Shown piece after piece: positions 43,324 to 50,773 of a stretch of 64,000 nucleotides of DNA (position 1 is its first letter; every line of letters begins with the position of its first letter). The DNA is taken from NCBI RefSeq assembly GCF_000430685.1, contig NZ_AUMM01000010.1, forward strand, positions 33,683 through 97,682, given 5' to 3'. Source of the stretch: Tuberibacillus calidus DSM 17572. Lineage in GTDB: Bacteria; Bacillota; Bacilli; Bacillales; Sporolactobacillaceae. The notes beneath the pieces were generated by a model that saw only the letters and a program-made list of their open reading frames with translations, was not told the origin of the DNA and did not search any database. The position numbers were made by a program, and so were the translations under genes.

Positions 43324-43454
43324 TTATAAAAATATACTTTGGCGCATTAAAGTGTTAACGTTTTAAATAAAAATTCTAGGCTGATCCTGTTGGGATTTAT
43401 CCGTGAGGCTTCGGAGAAGAATCGGACGAATTTTATGTTGAAGGGGATTATGAC

Positions 43455-44771
43455 ATGAATAGAGAGAGAATCTATTCACAAGAGGGCCATCTCATGCTCG
43501 GTAATGTTGATAGCGTTCAACTCGCCAAGACCTACGGAACGCCTTTATACGTCTTTGATACGGAAATCATTCGCGAAAAAGCCGCTGCTTTTAAAGAAGC
43601 CTTTTCTCGCTACCCTGTAAACTATCAGATTGCCTATGCGAGCAAAGCGTTTTCCACAGTAGCGATGGTTCAGCTCGTTGATGAACTCGGGCTTGCCCTT
43701 GATGTCGTCTCTGGTGGGGAACTTTATACGGCGCTTTCCGCGGACTACCCAGCTGAGCGCATCCATTTTCACGGGAACAATAAATCGGAAGAGGAACTGC
43801 GCTATGCCGTCAAAGCTGGTATTGGTGCCGTCATCGTTGATAACTTTTACGAATTAGACATGCTCTCTAACATTGCCCGTGAGGAAAATAAAATCGTGAA
43901 GGTCATGTTGCGCATAACGCCAGGTGTGGAGGCGGACACTCATGCCTATATCTCAACAGGTCAAGAAGATTCTAAATTTGGTTTTTATTTAACGAAAGGA
44001 GATGCCGAAGAGGCGTTTCGGCGGACGATTCGCGACCCGCAACTGCTTTTAATAGGGCTCCATTTTCATATCGGCTCTCAACTTTTTACAGCAAAAACCC
44101 ATGAACAGGCGATACAAGCTTTATATGAATATGTCGACCAATGGTATAAGACTTATCAATTCCTACCGGGAATAATCAACGTCGGCGGTGGTTTTGGCAT
44201 TCGTTATACCGAGAGCGATCTGCCAGAAACTCCGCAAACGTTCATCGGGGCCATTGTGGAGTGCATCCTAAGGGAATGTGAACAGCGAAATTTAAAGGTT
44301 CCAGAAATTTGGATTGAGCCGGGACGGGCGCTTGTGGGAGAAGCGGGGACGACGCTATATACCGTCGGCTCGATGAAATCGACGCGTGAAGGCCGCACGT
44401 ATATCGCCGTTGACGGGGGAATGACCGATAACCTCCGTCCAGCGTTGTATCAATCTAAATATGAAGCCGCCATTGCCAACCGTTTTCCTTCTGAATCCGA
44501 AAAAGCGGTCACGGTTGCCGGAAAATGCTGTGAAAGTGGCGATATATTGATTGATTCCATCGAATTGTCGGCTGTCAAGCCGGGGGATCTTCTCGCTGTT
44601 TTTTGCACAGGGGCTTACGGATATGCGATGGCAAATAATTATAACCGACTTCCGCGTCCTGCGGTTGTCTTTGTTGAAGCTGGGGAAGCGCAGCTCGTCG
44701 TTAAACGGGAATCGTACGAGGATTTGATTCGTCACGATCTGCCTTTAAAAAAACGCTCGCAAATCCGCTGA
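43455..44771 (+). CDS. lysA: Diaminopimelate decarboxylase
   Basis: 438 aa PLP enzyme, last step of lysine synthesis. Lys64 in QIAYASKAFSTVAM binds PLP. HFHIGSQLF, the glycine loop INVGGGFGIRY, IEPGRALVGEAG and the partner-subunit segment AGKCCESGDILIDS with GAYGYAMANNYN complete the active site. RBS GAAGGGG before ATG. spoVAF-lysA order is as in B. subtilis, but here a terminator and a 360-base leader separate them. Confidence 0.95.
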   Translation: MNRERIYSQEGHLMLGNVDSVQLAKTYGTPLYVFDTEIIREKAAAFKEAFSRYPVNYQIAYASKAFSTVAMVQLVDELGLALDVVSGGELYTALSADYPAERIHFHGNNKSEEELRYAVKAGIGAVIVDNFYELDMLSNIAREENKIVKVMLRITPGVEADTHAYISTGQEDSKFGFYLTKGDAEEAFRRTIRDPQLLLIGLHFHIGSQLFTAKTHEQAIQALYEYVDQWYKTYQFLPGIINVGGGFGIRYTESDLPETPQTFIGAIVECILRECEQRNLKVPEIWIEPGRALVGEAGTTLYTVGSMKSTREGRTYIAVDGGMTDNLRPALYQSKYEAAIANRFPSESEKAVTVAGKCCESGDILIDSIELSAVKPGDLLAVFCTGAYGYAMANNYNRLPRPAVVFVEAGEAQLVVKRESYEDLIRHDLPLKKRSQIR

Positions 44772-44779
44772 GCGTGCAG

Positions 44780-44808
44780 TGCACAAAAATGTTTAAATGG
44801 GTTATAAT
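44780..44808 (+). promoter_or_regulatory. SigA promoter of ribT
   Basis: TGCACA (44780-44785) and TATAAT (44803-44808), 17-nt spacer. This gives a leader of about 120 nt that has no FMN riboswitch signature. Confidence 0.6.
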
Positions 44809-44935
44809 AGAGAAGATCAAACGCCTTTGTCTTTCATATGCTTAAAAGATCAAGATCATTTGACCGACAGGTATAATTCCGAACCATAAGAGAGAGACTT
44901 TTTGGTAAGTTTATAAAACATAGAGGGGTTTCATT

Positions 44936-45307
44936 ATGCTGTTTCGCTACAAGAAAACTTATGAAAAAATCGCGATGGGTTTGTTATCGTTCGTACCATC
45001 GGAAAAAGACTTAAAAAAGTTGCAGCAAACCATTAAACAATATGAAGAAGACGATGACTGGCAGCTTTTCCTATGGAAAGAAGAAGATATCATCGGGATC
45101 ATCGGTGTTCACATTGAAGGTGAAACGGCAGAATTGCATCACATCAGTGTTAATCCATCGTACCGGAATCAGGGCGTCGGGCGCCGGATGGTACAAGCGT
45201 TAAAAGACATGCTTGGAGAGAAATATACGATCGTTCCGACGAAGCAATCCAAAGAGTTTTTGGAAAAGTGTCTGTCTGAAAAAAAAGCCGACATTTCCGG
45301 CCAATAG
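44936..45307 (+). CDS. ribT: GNAT-family acetyltransferase RibT
   Basis: 123 aa. N-terminus MLFRYKKTYEKIAMGLLSF and ELHHISVNPSYRNQGVGRRM (acetyl-CoA binding V-x2-RxxGxG/A) match RibT, the last gene of the B. subtilis rib operon. Its acceptor substrate is not firmly known. Here it stands alone between lysA and scpA: ribD, ribE, ribA and ribH are absent from this locus. Confidence 0.9.
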   Translation: MLFRYKKTYEKIAMGLLSFVPSEKDLKKLQQTIKQYEEDDDWQLFLWKEEDIIGIIGVHIEGETAELHHISVNPSYRNQGVGRRMVQALKDMLGEKYTIVPTKQSKEFLEKCLSEKKADISGQ

Positions 45308-45446
45308 TGATCGACGAAAAGAGATCTGTTGTGAACGTTATCTGAACCATATACATCACATGTTTTTTCAATATATTTGTCCATGTCATAACCGTGCCTG
45401 CCCGCATAAGGTATCGTAGATTGTTTTTTGGCGGGAGGCGCAATAC

Positions 45447-45698
45447 GTGTCAAGGGAATATTTTCACGATATCTGTGAGAAGGCAATGGGTGAAGCCGTT
45501 GAACTGGAAACATCCGACGGCGCCGTTTTGCAAGGCATAATTGTTGAGCTCGATCACAATTACGTCTATGTCAATCCATTAAAGGATTTAATTAAGGAAT
45601 GGTCCGTTCATGCCTCATTAAATCCGGATGCCGAGGATGTCTTTGTTATCCCGCTGGCATCCATTCTTTCCTTATCTTTTATATCCGTCTATTGGTAA
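45447..45698 (+). CDS. Small protein with Sm-like pattern, unknown function
   Basis: 83 aa. GEAVELETSDGAVLQGIIVELDH...YVYVNPL...VFVIPLASILSLSFI resembles the short beta-barrel (LSm-like) pattern seen in small Bacillales proteins such as DUF2642 coat-associated proteins, but I cannot assign a family. GTG start, eight bases after GGGAGG, and a strong terminator directly behind, so the gene is well supported. It lies alone between ribT and scpA. Confidence 0.65.
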   Translation: MSREYFHDICEKAMGEAVELETSDGAVLQGIIVELDHNYVYVNPLKDLIKEWSVHASLNPDAEDVFVIPLASILSLSFISVYW

Positions 45699-45699
45699 C

Positions 45700-45731
45700 G
45701 TGCTCAAAACCGATTTGAGCGCATTTTTTTT
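45700..45731 (+). terminator. Terminator of the small Sm-like gene
   Basis: TGCTCAAA (45701-45708) with TTTGAGCGCA (45714-45723), then T8. Confidence 0.85.
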
Positions 45732-45747
45732 GCACGAGGAAAGCCCG

Positions 45748-45777
45748 TTGTCGGCGAAATTACTCGTATGATATAAT
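45748..45777 (+). promoter_or_regulatory. SigA promoter of scpAB with extended -10
   Basis: TTGTCG (45748-45753), 18-nt spacer, TG-A-TATAAT (45769-45777). Confidence 0.65.
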
Positions 45778-45848
45778 GCTCATACATTCACATTGAACGG
45801 TATTTTTGAATTTGAACGGGTGCTGTTTGAGCGACAGGTGGGGACACA

Positions 45849-46607
45849 GTGGAATATAAAGTGAAGATCGATGCATTCGAGGGGCCGCTTGACCTTTTGT
45901 TGCATTTAATTAAGAAGATGGAAATTGATATCTATGATATTCAGGTCGCAGAGATTACCGAACAATATTTGAACTTTATCCATGAAATGAAAGAATTACA
46001 GCTTGATATCGCCAGTGAATATCTGGTGATGGCGGCGACTCTGATCGAAATGAAAAGCCGCATGCTTTTACCTAAACCAGAACCCCTCATGCCTGATGGT
46101 GATGAGGTAGAGTGGGAGGAAGACATCGACCCGCGCGAGGCCTTGATTCAGAGGTTGATTGAATACAAGCAGTACAAACAAGTTGCCGAATGGTTGAAGG
46201 AAAAAGAGGAACGCCAACAGCTGTTTTATACAAAACCCCCAAGTGACCTGTCGGGCTATGAAAAACCGCGGGAAATACAACTCACCGGTGTGAGTTTATA
46301 TGATATGCTTGCGGCCTTTCGGCATTTATTGCAGAAAAAACAATGGGACAAGCCCCTACATACAAAAATCCAAAGACAAGAAATTCCGATTGGGGAGCGC
46401 ATGAACGATATTTTAAAGCAACTCAAGGGTAAACGAGAGCCGATTCCTTTTGATGATTTATTTCTTTATCCGAATCGAACACACATCGTCGTTACCTTTC
46501 TTGCTTTGCTCGAGTTGATGAAAAAACGCGCTGTGACTTGTGTGCAACATCGAAACTTTGAACAAATTCTGGTTTATTCCGCCGATGAAAGGTTCGGTGA
46601 AGTATGA
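45849..46607 (+). CDS. scpA: Segregation and condensation protein A
   Basis: 252 aa kleisin that bridges the SMC heads in the bacterial condensin. N-terminus VKIDAFEGPLDLLLHLIKKM is the family signature; an acidic linker (DGDEVEWEEDID) is followed by the C-terminal winged helix that binds the other SMC head. GTG start after AGGTGGGG. It overlaps scpB by 4 nt (ATGA). Confidence 0.95.
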   Translation: MEYKVKIDAFEGPLDLLLHLIKKMEIDIYDIQVAEITEQYLNFIHEMKELQLDIASEYLVMAATLIEMKSRMLLPKPEPLMPDGDEVEWEEDIDPREALIQRLIEYKQYKQVAEWLKEKEERQQLFYTKPPSDLSGYEKPREIQLTGVSLYDMLAAFRHLLQKKQWDKPLHTKIQRQEIPIGERMNDILKQLKGKREPIPFDDLFLYPNRTHIVVTFLALLELMKKRAVTCVQHRNFEQILVYSADERFGEV

Positions 46608-47182
46608 AAAACGAACAAGCCATTGTTGAGGCATTGCTTTATGTCAGCGGTGAAGACGGCGTCACGCTTGAACAATTAACGGAAGTTCTCAATATGCCGG
46701 AAGAGCATGTGTTAGGGGTTATCGAAAACTTGAAAAAGGCGTTACAGAATGAAGCGCGCGGCCTGATGATTACAGAAGTCGCCGGACGGTACCAATTGGT
46801 GACGAAAAAAGAGATGGCAACATATATTGAAAGGTTGATCAAAGCTCCGCGCCCAGCGACATTGTCACAGGCAGCATTGGAAACATTAGCCGTGATTGCC
46901 TACAAACAGCCGGTGTCCCGTGCTGAAATTGAAGAGGTGCGCGGCGTAAAATCGGAGAAGGCCCTGTCAACCTTGATGTCAAAAGGCTTAATAAAAGAGG
47001 TTGGACGGGCAGAAGGAACGGGACGGGCTATATTATATGGTGTAACGGAAGCGTTTTTAACGCATTTCGGTCTTAAATCGCTCAATGAACTGCCCGAATT
47101 CTCTGACCGCCTAGATGAATCGTCTATGGAAGAGACCGATTTGTTTTATGAGAAATTTCAACAGACCGTTTTGGAATTGTAA
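46604..47182 (+). CDS. scpB: Segregation and condensation protein B
   Basis: 192 aa, two winged-helix domains; binds the middle of ScpA as a dimer (kite protein). LSQAALETLAVIAYKQPVSRAEIEEVRGV is the diagnostic segment, followed by GRAEGTGRAILYGVTEAFL. Coupled to scpA by a 4-nt overlap. Confidence 0.95.
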   Translation: MKNEQAIVEALLYVSGEDGVTLEQLTEVLNMPEEHVLGVIENLKKALQNEARGLMITEVAGRYQLVTKKEMATYIERLIKAPRPATLSQAALETLAVIAYKQPVSRAEIEEVRGVKSEKALSTLMSKGLIKEVGRAEGTGRAILYGVTEAFLTHFGLKSLNELPEFSDRLDESSMEETDLFYEKFQQTVLEL

Positions 47183-47187
47183 ATAGC

Positions 47188-47225
47188 GAGGGTGACTCAA
47201 GAGAAGGGAGTCAGCCTCCTTTTTT
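47188..47225 (+). terminator. Terminator of scpAB
   Basis: GAGGGTGACTC (47188-47198) with GAGTCAGCCTC (47208-47218), one mismatch, then CTTTTTT. Confidence 0.8.
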
Positions 47226-47320
47226 ATACAGGTGAGAAAGTCTATCTATTTTCAATCAAGAAAAAGGACAAAAAAGGTTCATTTTATACATAAGCATTGC
47301 AGAGCCAAATTTCATTAGGT
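47220..47320 (+). repeat. Dispersed intergenic repeat, copy R8 (degenerate)
   Basis: Begins TTTTATACAGGTGAGAAAGT, keeps ATTGCAGAGCCAAATTTC at its right end; the left hairpin arm is lost. Follows the scpB terminator directly, same orientation. Confidence 0.6.
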
Positions 47321-47395
47321 TACAAGCAAGGTGTATAAGTTGATATCAGCCTTGAAACGTCTCGATCGAGCTATTCGAGCGCTATTCCGAAAGCT

Positions 47396-47424
47396 TTCAT
47401 AAATCGGTTGTCCATGCATACACT
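47396..47424 (+). promoter_or_regulatory. SigE promoter of dacB-spmA-spmB
   Basis: TTCATAAA (47396-47403) and CATACACT (47417-47424), 13-nt spacer; the -10 is a full match to SigE CATACAmT. Mother-cell expression of dacB by SigE is known in B. subtilis. Confidence 0.75.
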
Positions 47425-47458
47425 TGTACCAAATGCTACAGGGGAGTGGGACGGAACC

Positions 47459-48625
47459 TTGAAAATCCGAAAGGCAACCTACATAGCGATGGCACTCGTT
47501 TTTTTTCTTTTTTTCTCATTTGTCACCCACGGACAAGTCGTAAAAGCGGAAAACGATGCCCAGCCAATCAGCGTTTCAGCTCAGGCTGCCATTTTAATGG
47601 ACCAGACATCTGGGCGCGTCTTATATGAAAAAAATATGCATAAACGCATGCGCATTGCGAGCATCACAAAAGTAATGACCGCCATTCTCGCCATTGAATC
47701 CGGGAAAATGAAGGAAAAGGTCACCGTCAGCAACAACGCTTATGGCACGGAAGGTTCGTCGATTTACTTAAAAAAGGGCGAAAAAATTACGTTGCGACAC
47801 TTAGTTTATGGCTTGCTGCTGCGCTCCGGCAATGATGCCGCCGTGGCGATTGCAGAAAAAGTCGCCGGAAGCGTTGACGGTTTTGTGTATTTGATGAATC
47901 AAAAAGCGCGGGAAATTGGCATGCTAGATACCCATTTTGCCAACCCCCACGGTTTGGATGATCAAGAAGATCATTATTCCACCGCGTATGATATGGCCAT
48001 ATTAACACGTTATGCGATGCAAAACCCGGAGTTCAGAAAAATTTTCGGAACGAAGTACCATAAAGCCCCCAATCCGGGTGAACCGTGGGACAGGAGTTGG
48101 AAAAATAAAAATAAATTGTTGTTTCGCTACAAATATGCAACAGGAGGGAAAACCGGGTATACGAAAAGAGCAGGCCGTACGTTAATTTCAACTGCCTCCA
48201 AAGGCGATATGGATCTCATTGCGGTCACGTTAAATGACGGAGATGACTGGCGGGATCACCAAAACCTATTTAATTGGGCATTTGATAACTATCACATGAT
48301 GTCTATTGTAAAGAAGGGAAAGGTGACAGGGATCAAAAACCCTTATTATAAAGGAAATCTTTACGCTCATCGGGATTTACGCCTACCGGTAACAGAACGT
48401 GAAAAAGCGGAGCTTACGACCGAAGTTACCCTTTTTAAACCGTCGAAAGGGAAACGATGGAAAAAGCCACCTGAGACCGCTGGCTATTTGGAGGTATTCA
48501 TCGATGGGGAAAAGGTATCGTCACTTCCGCTTTTCTACGAACGGCCGGTAAAAGAGCAAAAAAGCTTTTGGCTGAGTTTTGTGCACGTCTTAACGATGAT
48601 ACTGGGGACTGGGCGCTATGGTTAA
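47459..48625 (+). CDS. dacB: D-alanyl-D-alanine carboxypeptidase DacB (sporulation PBP5*)
   Basis: 388 aa S11 peptidase that trims peptide crosslinks in spore cortex. Signal peptide about 1-30 (KIRKATYIAMALVFFLFFS, with VVKAEN after it). Ser68-x2-Lys71 in RIASITKVMT, SxN in RSGNDAAVAIAEKV and KTG in GGKTGYTKRAGRTL. TTG at 47459 is chosen: the SigE promoter overlaps earlier in-frame codons and GGGGAG lies 12 bases upstream. Overlaps spmA by 8 nt. Confidence 0.92.
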   Translation: MKIRKATYIAMALVFFLFFSFVTHGQVVKAENDAQPISVSAQAAILMDQTSGRVLYEKNMHKRMRIASITKVMTAILAIESGKMKEKVTVSNNAYGTEGSSIYLKKGEKITLRHLVYGLLLRSGNDAAVAIAEKVAGSVDGFVYLMNQKAREIGMLDTHFANPHGLDDQEDHYSTAYDMAILTRYAMQNPEFRKIFGTKYHKAPNPGEPWDRSWKNKNKLLFRYKYATGGKTGYTKRAGRTLISTASKGDMDLIAVTLNDGDDWRDHQNLFNWAFDNYHMMSIVKKGKVTGIKNPYYKGNLYAHRDLRLPVTEREKAELTTEVTLFKPSKGKRWKKPPETAGYLEVFIDGEKVSSLPLFYERPVKEQKSFWLSFVHVLTMILGTGRYG

Positions 48626-49208
48626 TTATATATGGGTATTGATGTTTATCATCGGTTTCGTCTATGCGGCTCTGACTGGGAAGATGGAAGCCGTCAATCA
48701 GGCGATCTTTAAATCAGCTGAAGAAGGCGTCACGCTTTGCCTTGGCCTTGTGTTCATTTTAATTTTTTGGCTTGGCATGATGAAAATTGCCGAAGAGGCT
48801 GGGCTTTTACGCGTTCTATCGCGCTGGTTTAAGCCACTGCTTAAAAGATTATTTCCCGATGTCCCGGAAAATCATCCGGCGATGGGTTATATTTTATCCA
48901 ACACAGTCGCGAATGTTTTTGGTTTAGGGAATGCGGCGACACCGCTAGGCATTAAAGCGATGGAGCAGCTGAAAAAATTGAATGGGAACCGTCCCGTGGC
49001 TAGCCGCTCCATGATCACGCTCCTCGCTTTAAACACATCGGGTTTTACGCTGATTCCTACGACGGTGATCGCCATTCGCATGAAATATGGAGCCGCTTCC
49101 CCCACAGATATTGTCGGTGTGACGATTTTATCCACGGCTTGTACGACGATAGCCGCTCTTATTATCGATCGCCTCTTTTATTATCGGCGGAAACGTAAAG
49201 GTGGCTAA
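48618..49208 (+). CDS. spmA: Spore maturation protein A
   Basis: 196 aa nucleoside-recognition (Gate) domain membrane protein. With SpmB it supports spore core dehydration. FILIFWLGMMKIAEEAGLLR and NVFGLGNAATPLGIKAMEQL are the Gate-domain motifs. Starts inside the dacB 3' end (8-nt overlap). Confidence 0.93.
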   Translation: MVNYIWVLMFIIGFVYAALTGKMEAVNQAIFKSAEEGVTLCLGLVFILIFWLGMMKIAEEAGLLRVLSRWFKPLLKRLFPDVPENHPAMGYILSNTVANVFGLGNAATPLGIKAMEQLKKLNGNRPVASRSMITLLALNTSGFTLIPTTVIAIRMKYGAASPTDIVGVTILSTACTTIAALIIDRLFYYRRKRKGG

Positions 49209-49271
49209 GTTTTTAGAAGAATTTTTTTGCGCCTATAGGTTTTATAACCGTATGGAACTGAGGTGAGACGG

Positions 49272-49802
49272 TTGACGTGGCTTCAAACTTTATCCGTTTG
49301 GATGATACCGGCTGTCATCGCCATTGTTTTTGTAGCCGGAACGTTAAAGCGGGTACCGACATATGAAGCGTTTGTTGAAGGGGGAAAAGAAGGCTTTCAA
49401 ATGGCTGTATCCATCATGCCGTACCTTGTCGGCATGCTTGTTTCCATCGGGGTTTTCCGAGCATCCGGAGCCATGGATGCTTTGGTTAATTTGATCAAGC
49501 CGTTTTTTTCCGCAATAGGGATTCCTGCTGAAGTCGTGCCACTGGCATTAATCCGGCCGCTTTCCGGCAATGGGGCGCTTGGTATGATGAGCAATATTCT
49601 TGCGACCTATGGACCGGATTCCTTTATTGGTCGCCTGGCTAGCACGCTTCAAGGGACGACGGATACGACGTTTTACATCATTACGGTTTATTTCGGAGCG
49701 GTTGGCATAAAAAAAATCGGCGATTCTTTAAAAATCGGGCTGCTTGCTGATCTCGTGGGCTTTATTTGTTGCATCGTGATTGTCACGCTGGTCTTCGGCT
49801 GA
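49272..49802 (+). CDS. spmB: Spore maturation protein B
   Basis: 176 aa, partner of SpmA with the same Gate domain. VPTYEAFVEGGKEGFQMAVS, LALIRPLSGNGALGMMSNIL and LQGTTDTTFYIITVYFGAVG are conserved. TTG at 49272 follows GAGGTGAG by six bases and aligns with the B. subtilis N-terminus; GTG at 49263 would overlap that site. Confidence 0.93.
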   Translation: MTWLQTLSVWMIPAVIAIVFVAGTLKRVPTYEAFVEGGKEGFQMAVSIMPYLVGMLVSIGVFRASGAMDALVNLIKPFFSAIGIPAEVVPLALIRPLSGNGALGMMSNILATYGPDSFIGRLASTLQGTTDTTFYIITVYFGAVGIKKIGDSLKIGLLADLVGFICCIVIVTLVFG

Positions 49803-49808
49803 TTCGAG

Positions 49809-49838
49809 CGCTTGCCTATTCAATGGCAGGCGTTTTTT
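49809..49838 (+). terminator. Terminator of dacB-spmA-spmB
   Basis: CGCTTGCC (49809-49816) with GGCAGGCG (49825-49832), one wobble, then T6. Confidence 0.8.
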
Positions 49839-49870
49839 CTTTTTTCGGCCATTGAGAGGTTGTCCTCAAC

Positions 49871-49899
49871 TTGTGAAATGGCTTCAGGTGGGGTATCAT
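49871..49899 (+). promoter_or_regulatory. Candidate SigA promoter of rluB
   Basis: TTGTGA (49871-49876) and TATCAT (49894-49899), 17-nt spacer. The leader would be only about 11 nt, which lowers confidence. Confidence 0.4.
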
Positions 49900-49916
49900 G
49901 TGGAAGGGGTGAAATC

Positions 49917-50651
49917 ATGGAGCGTTTACAAAAAGTGATTGCACAAGCTGGCATCGCATCTCGCCGAAAAGCAGAAGAAATGATTCGAGACGGCCGCGTG
50001 AAGGTAAATGGCCAAGTCGTGACACAACTTGGGACAAAGGTTTCGGCAAAAGACCGTATCGAAGTCGATGGCATTCCCGTGGAACGGGAACAACCGGTAT
50101 ATTTTCTCCTTTATAAGCCGACCGGTGTCATCAGCAGCGTCAAAGATGATAAAGGCAGAAAAGTCGTTACGGATTTTTTCCCTGAAGTGGATGCCCGTCT
50201 CTTTCCTGTAGGGCGGCTGGATTATGATACGTCTGGCTGCATCATCATGACAAATGACGGGGAGTTTGCCAACTTGCTCATGCACCCTCGTTATAAGATT
50301 GAAAAGGAATATGAGGCCAAAATCAATGGCATTCCCGATAAAAAGACGCTAAAACAATTAGCGAGAGGCGTCCGGCTCGACGACGGTTGGACCGCACCCG
50401 CTAAAGTGAAACTCATTTCCGCCGATCGGAAAAGGAATACCGCGATCGTCCGCCTTGTGATCCATGAAGGAAGGAACCGGCAAGTTCGCCGCATGTTTGA
50501 AGCTATTGGTTTTAAGGTGTTGCGTCTAAAGCGTGAGCGCTTCGGTTTCTTGGATCTAAAAGGACTGGCTAAGGGTGAATATCGGGAATTAAAGCCACAT
50601 GAAGTCAAACGATTACGCGAATTAGCTGTCACACAACCGTCACAAATCTGA
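49917..50651 (+). CDS. rluB: Ribosomal large subunit pseudouridine synthase B
   Basis: 244 aa. An N-terminal S4 domain (RLQKVIAQAGIASRRKAEEM to about residue 60) is followed by the RsuA-type catalytic domain with Asp in FPVGRLDYDTSGCIIMTNDG and HEGRNRQVRRMFEAIGF. It modifies 23S rRNA. ATG at 49917 is preceded by GAAGGGGTG; an earlier in-frame start would add 35 unrelated residues. In B. subtilis resA follows; here resB does. Confidence 0.92.
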   Translation: MERLQKVIAQAGIASRRKAEEMIRDGRVKVNGQVVTQLGTKVSAKDRIEVDGIPVEREQPVYFLLYKPTGVISSVKDDKGRKVVTDFFPEVDARLFPVGRLDYDTSGCIIMTNDGEFANLLMHPRYKIEKEYEAKINGIPDKKTLKQLARGVRLDDGWTAPAKVKLISADRKRNTAIVRLVIHEGRNRQVRRMFEAIGFKVLRLKRERFGFLDLKGLAKGEYRELKPHEVKRLRELAVTQPSQI

Positions 50652-50670
50652 AATTAATGACGGCTTTTTT
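50637..50670 (+). terminator. Terminator overlapping the rluB stop
   Basis: CCGTCA (50637-50642) with TGACGG (50658-50663), then CTTTTTT. Confidence 0.6.
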
Positions 50671-50773
50671 CGCGTTATAGTAAAATTGATTACATAGATG
50701 CGGAGCATGGAATGGCCGAAAAACATGCTAATTTCTGAAATAGCGCGCTTTGACATATAAAAGAGGTGGAATC

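Noticed and set aside
43139..43454. Lysine riboswitch or T-box before lysA
   Set aside because: The 315 bases lack the T-box sequence AGGGTGG and the lysine aptamer core; only AT-rich repeats and a promoter candidate are seen.
44809..44935. FMN riboswitch upstream of ribT
   Set aside because: No RFN element core (GGGGCAGGGTG-like) in the leader.
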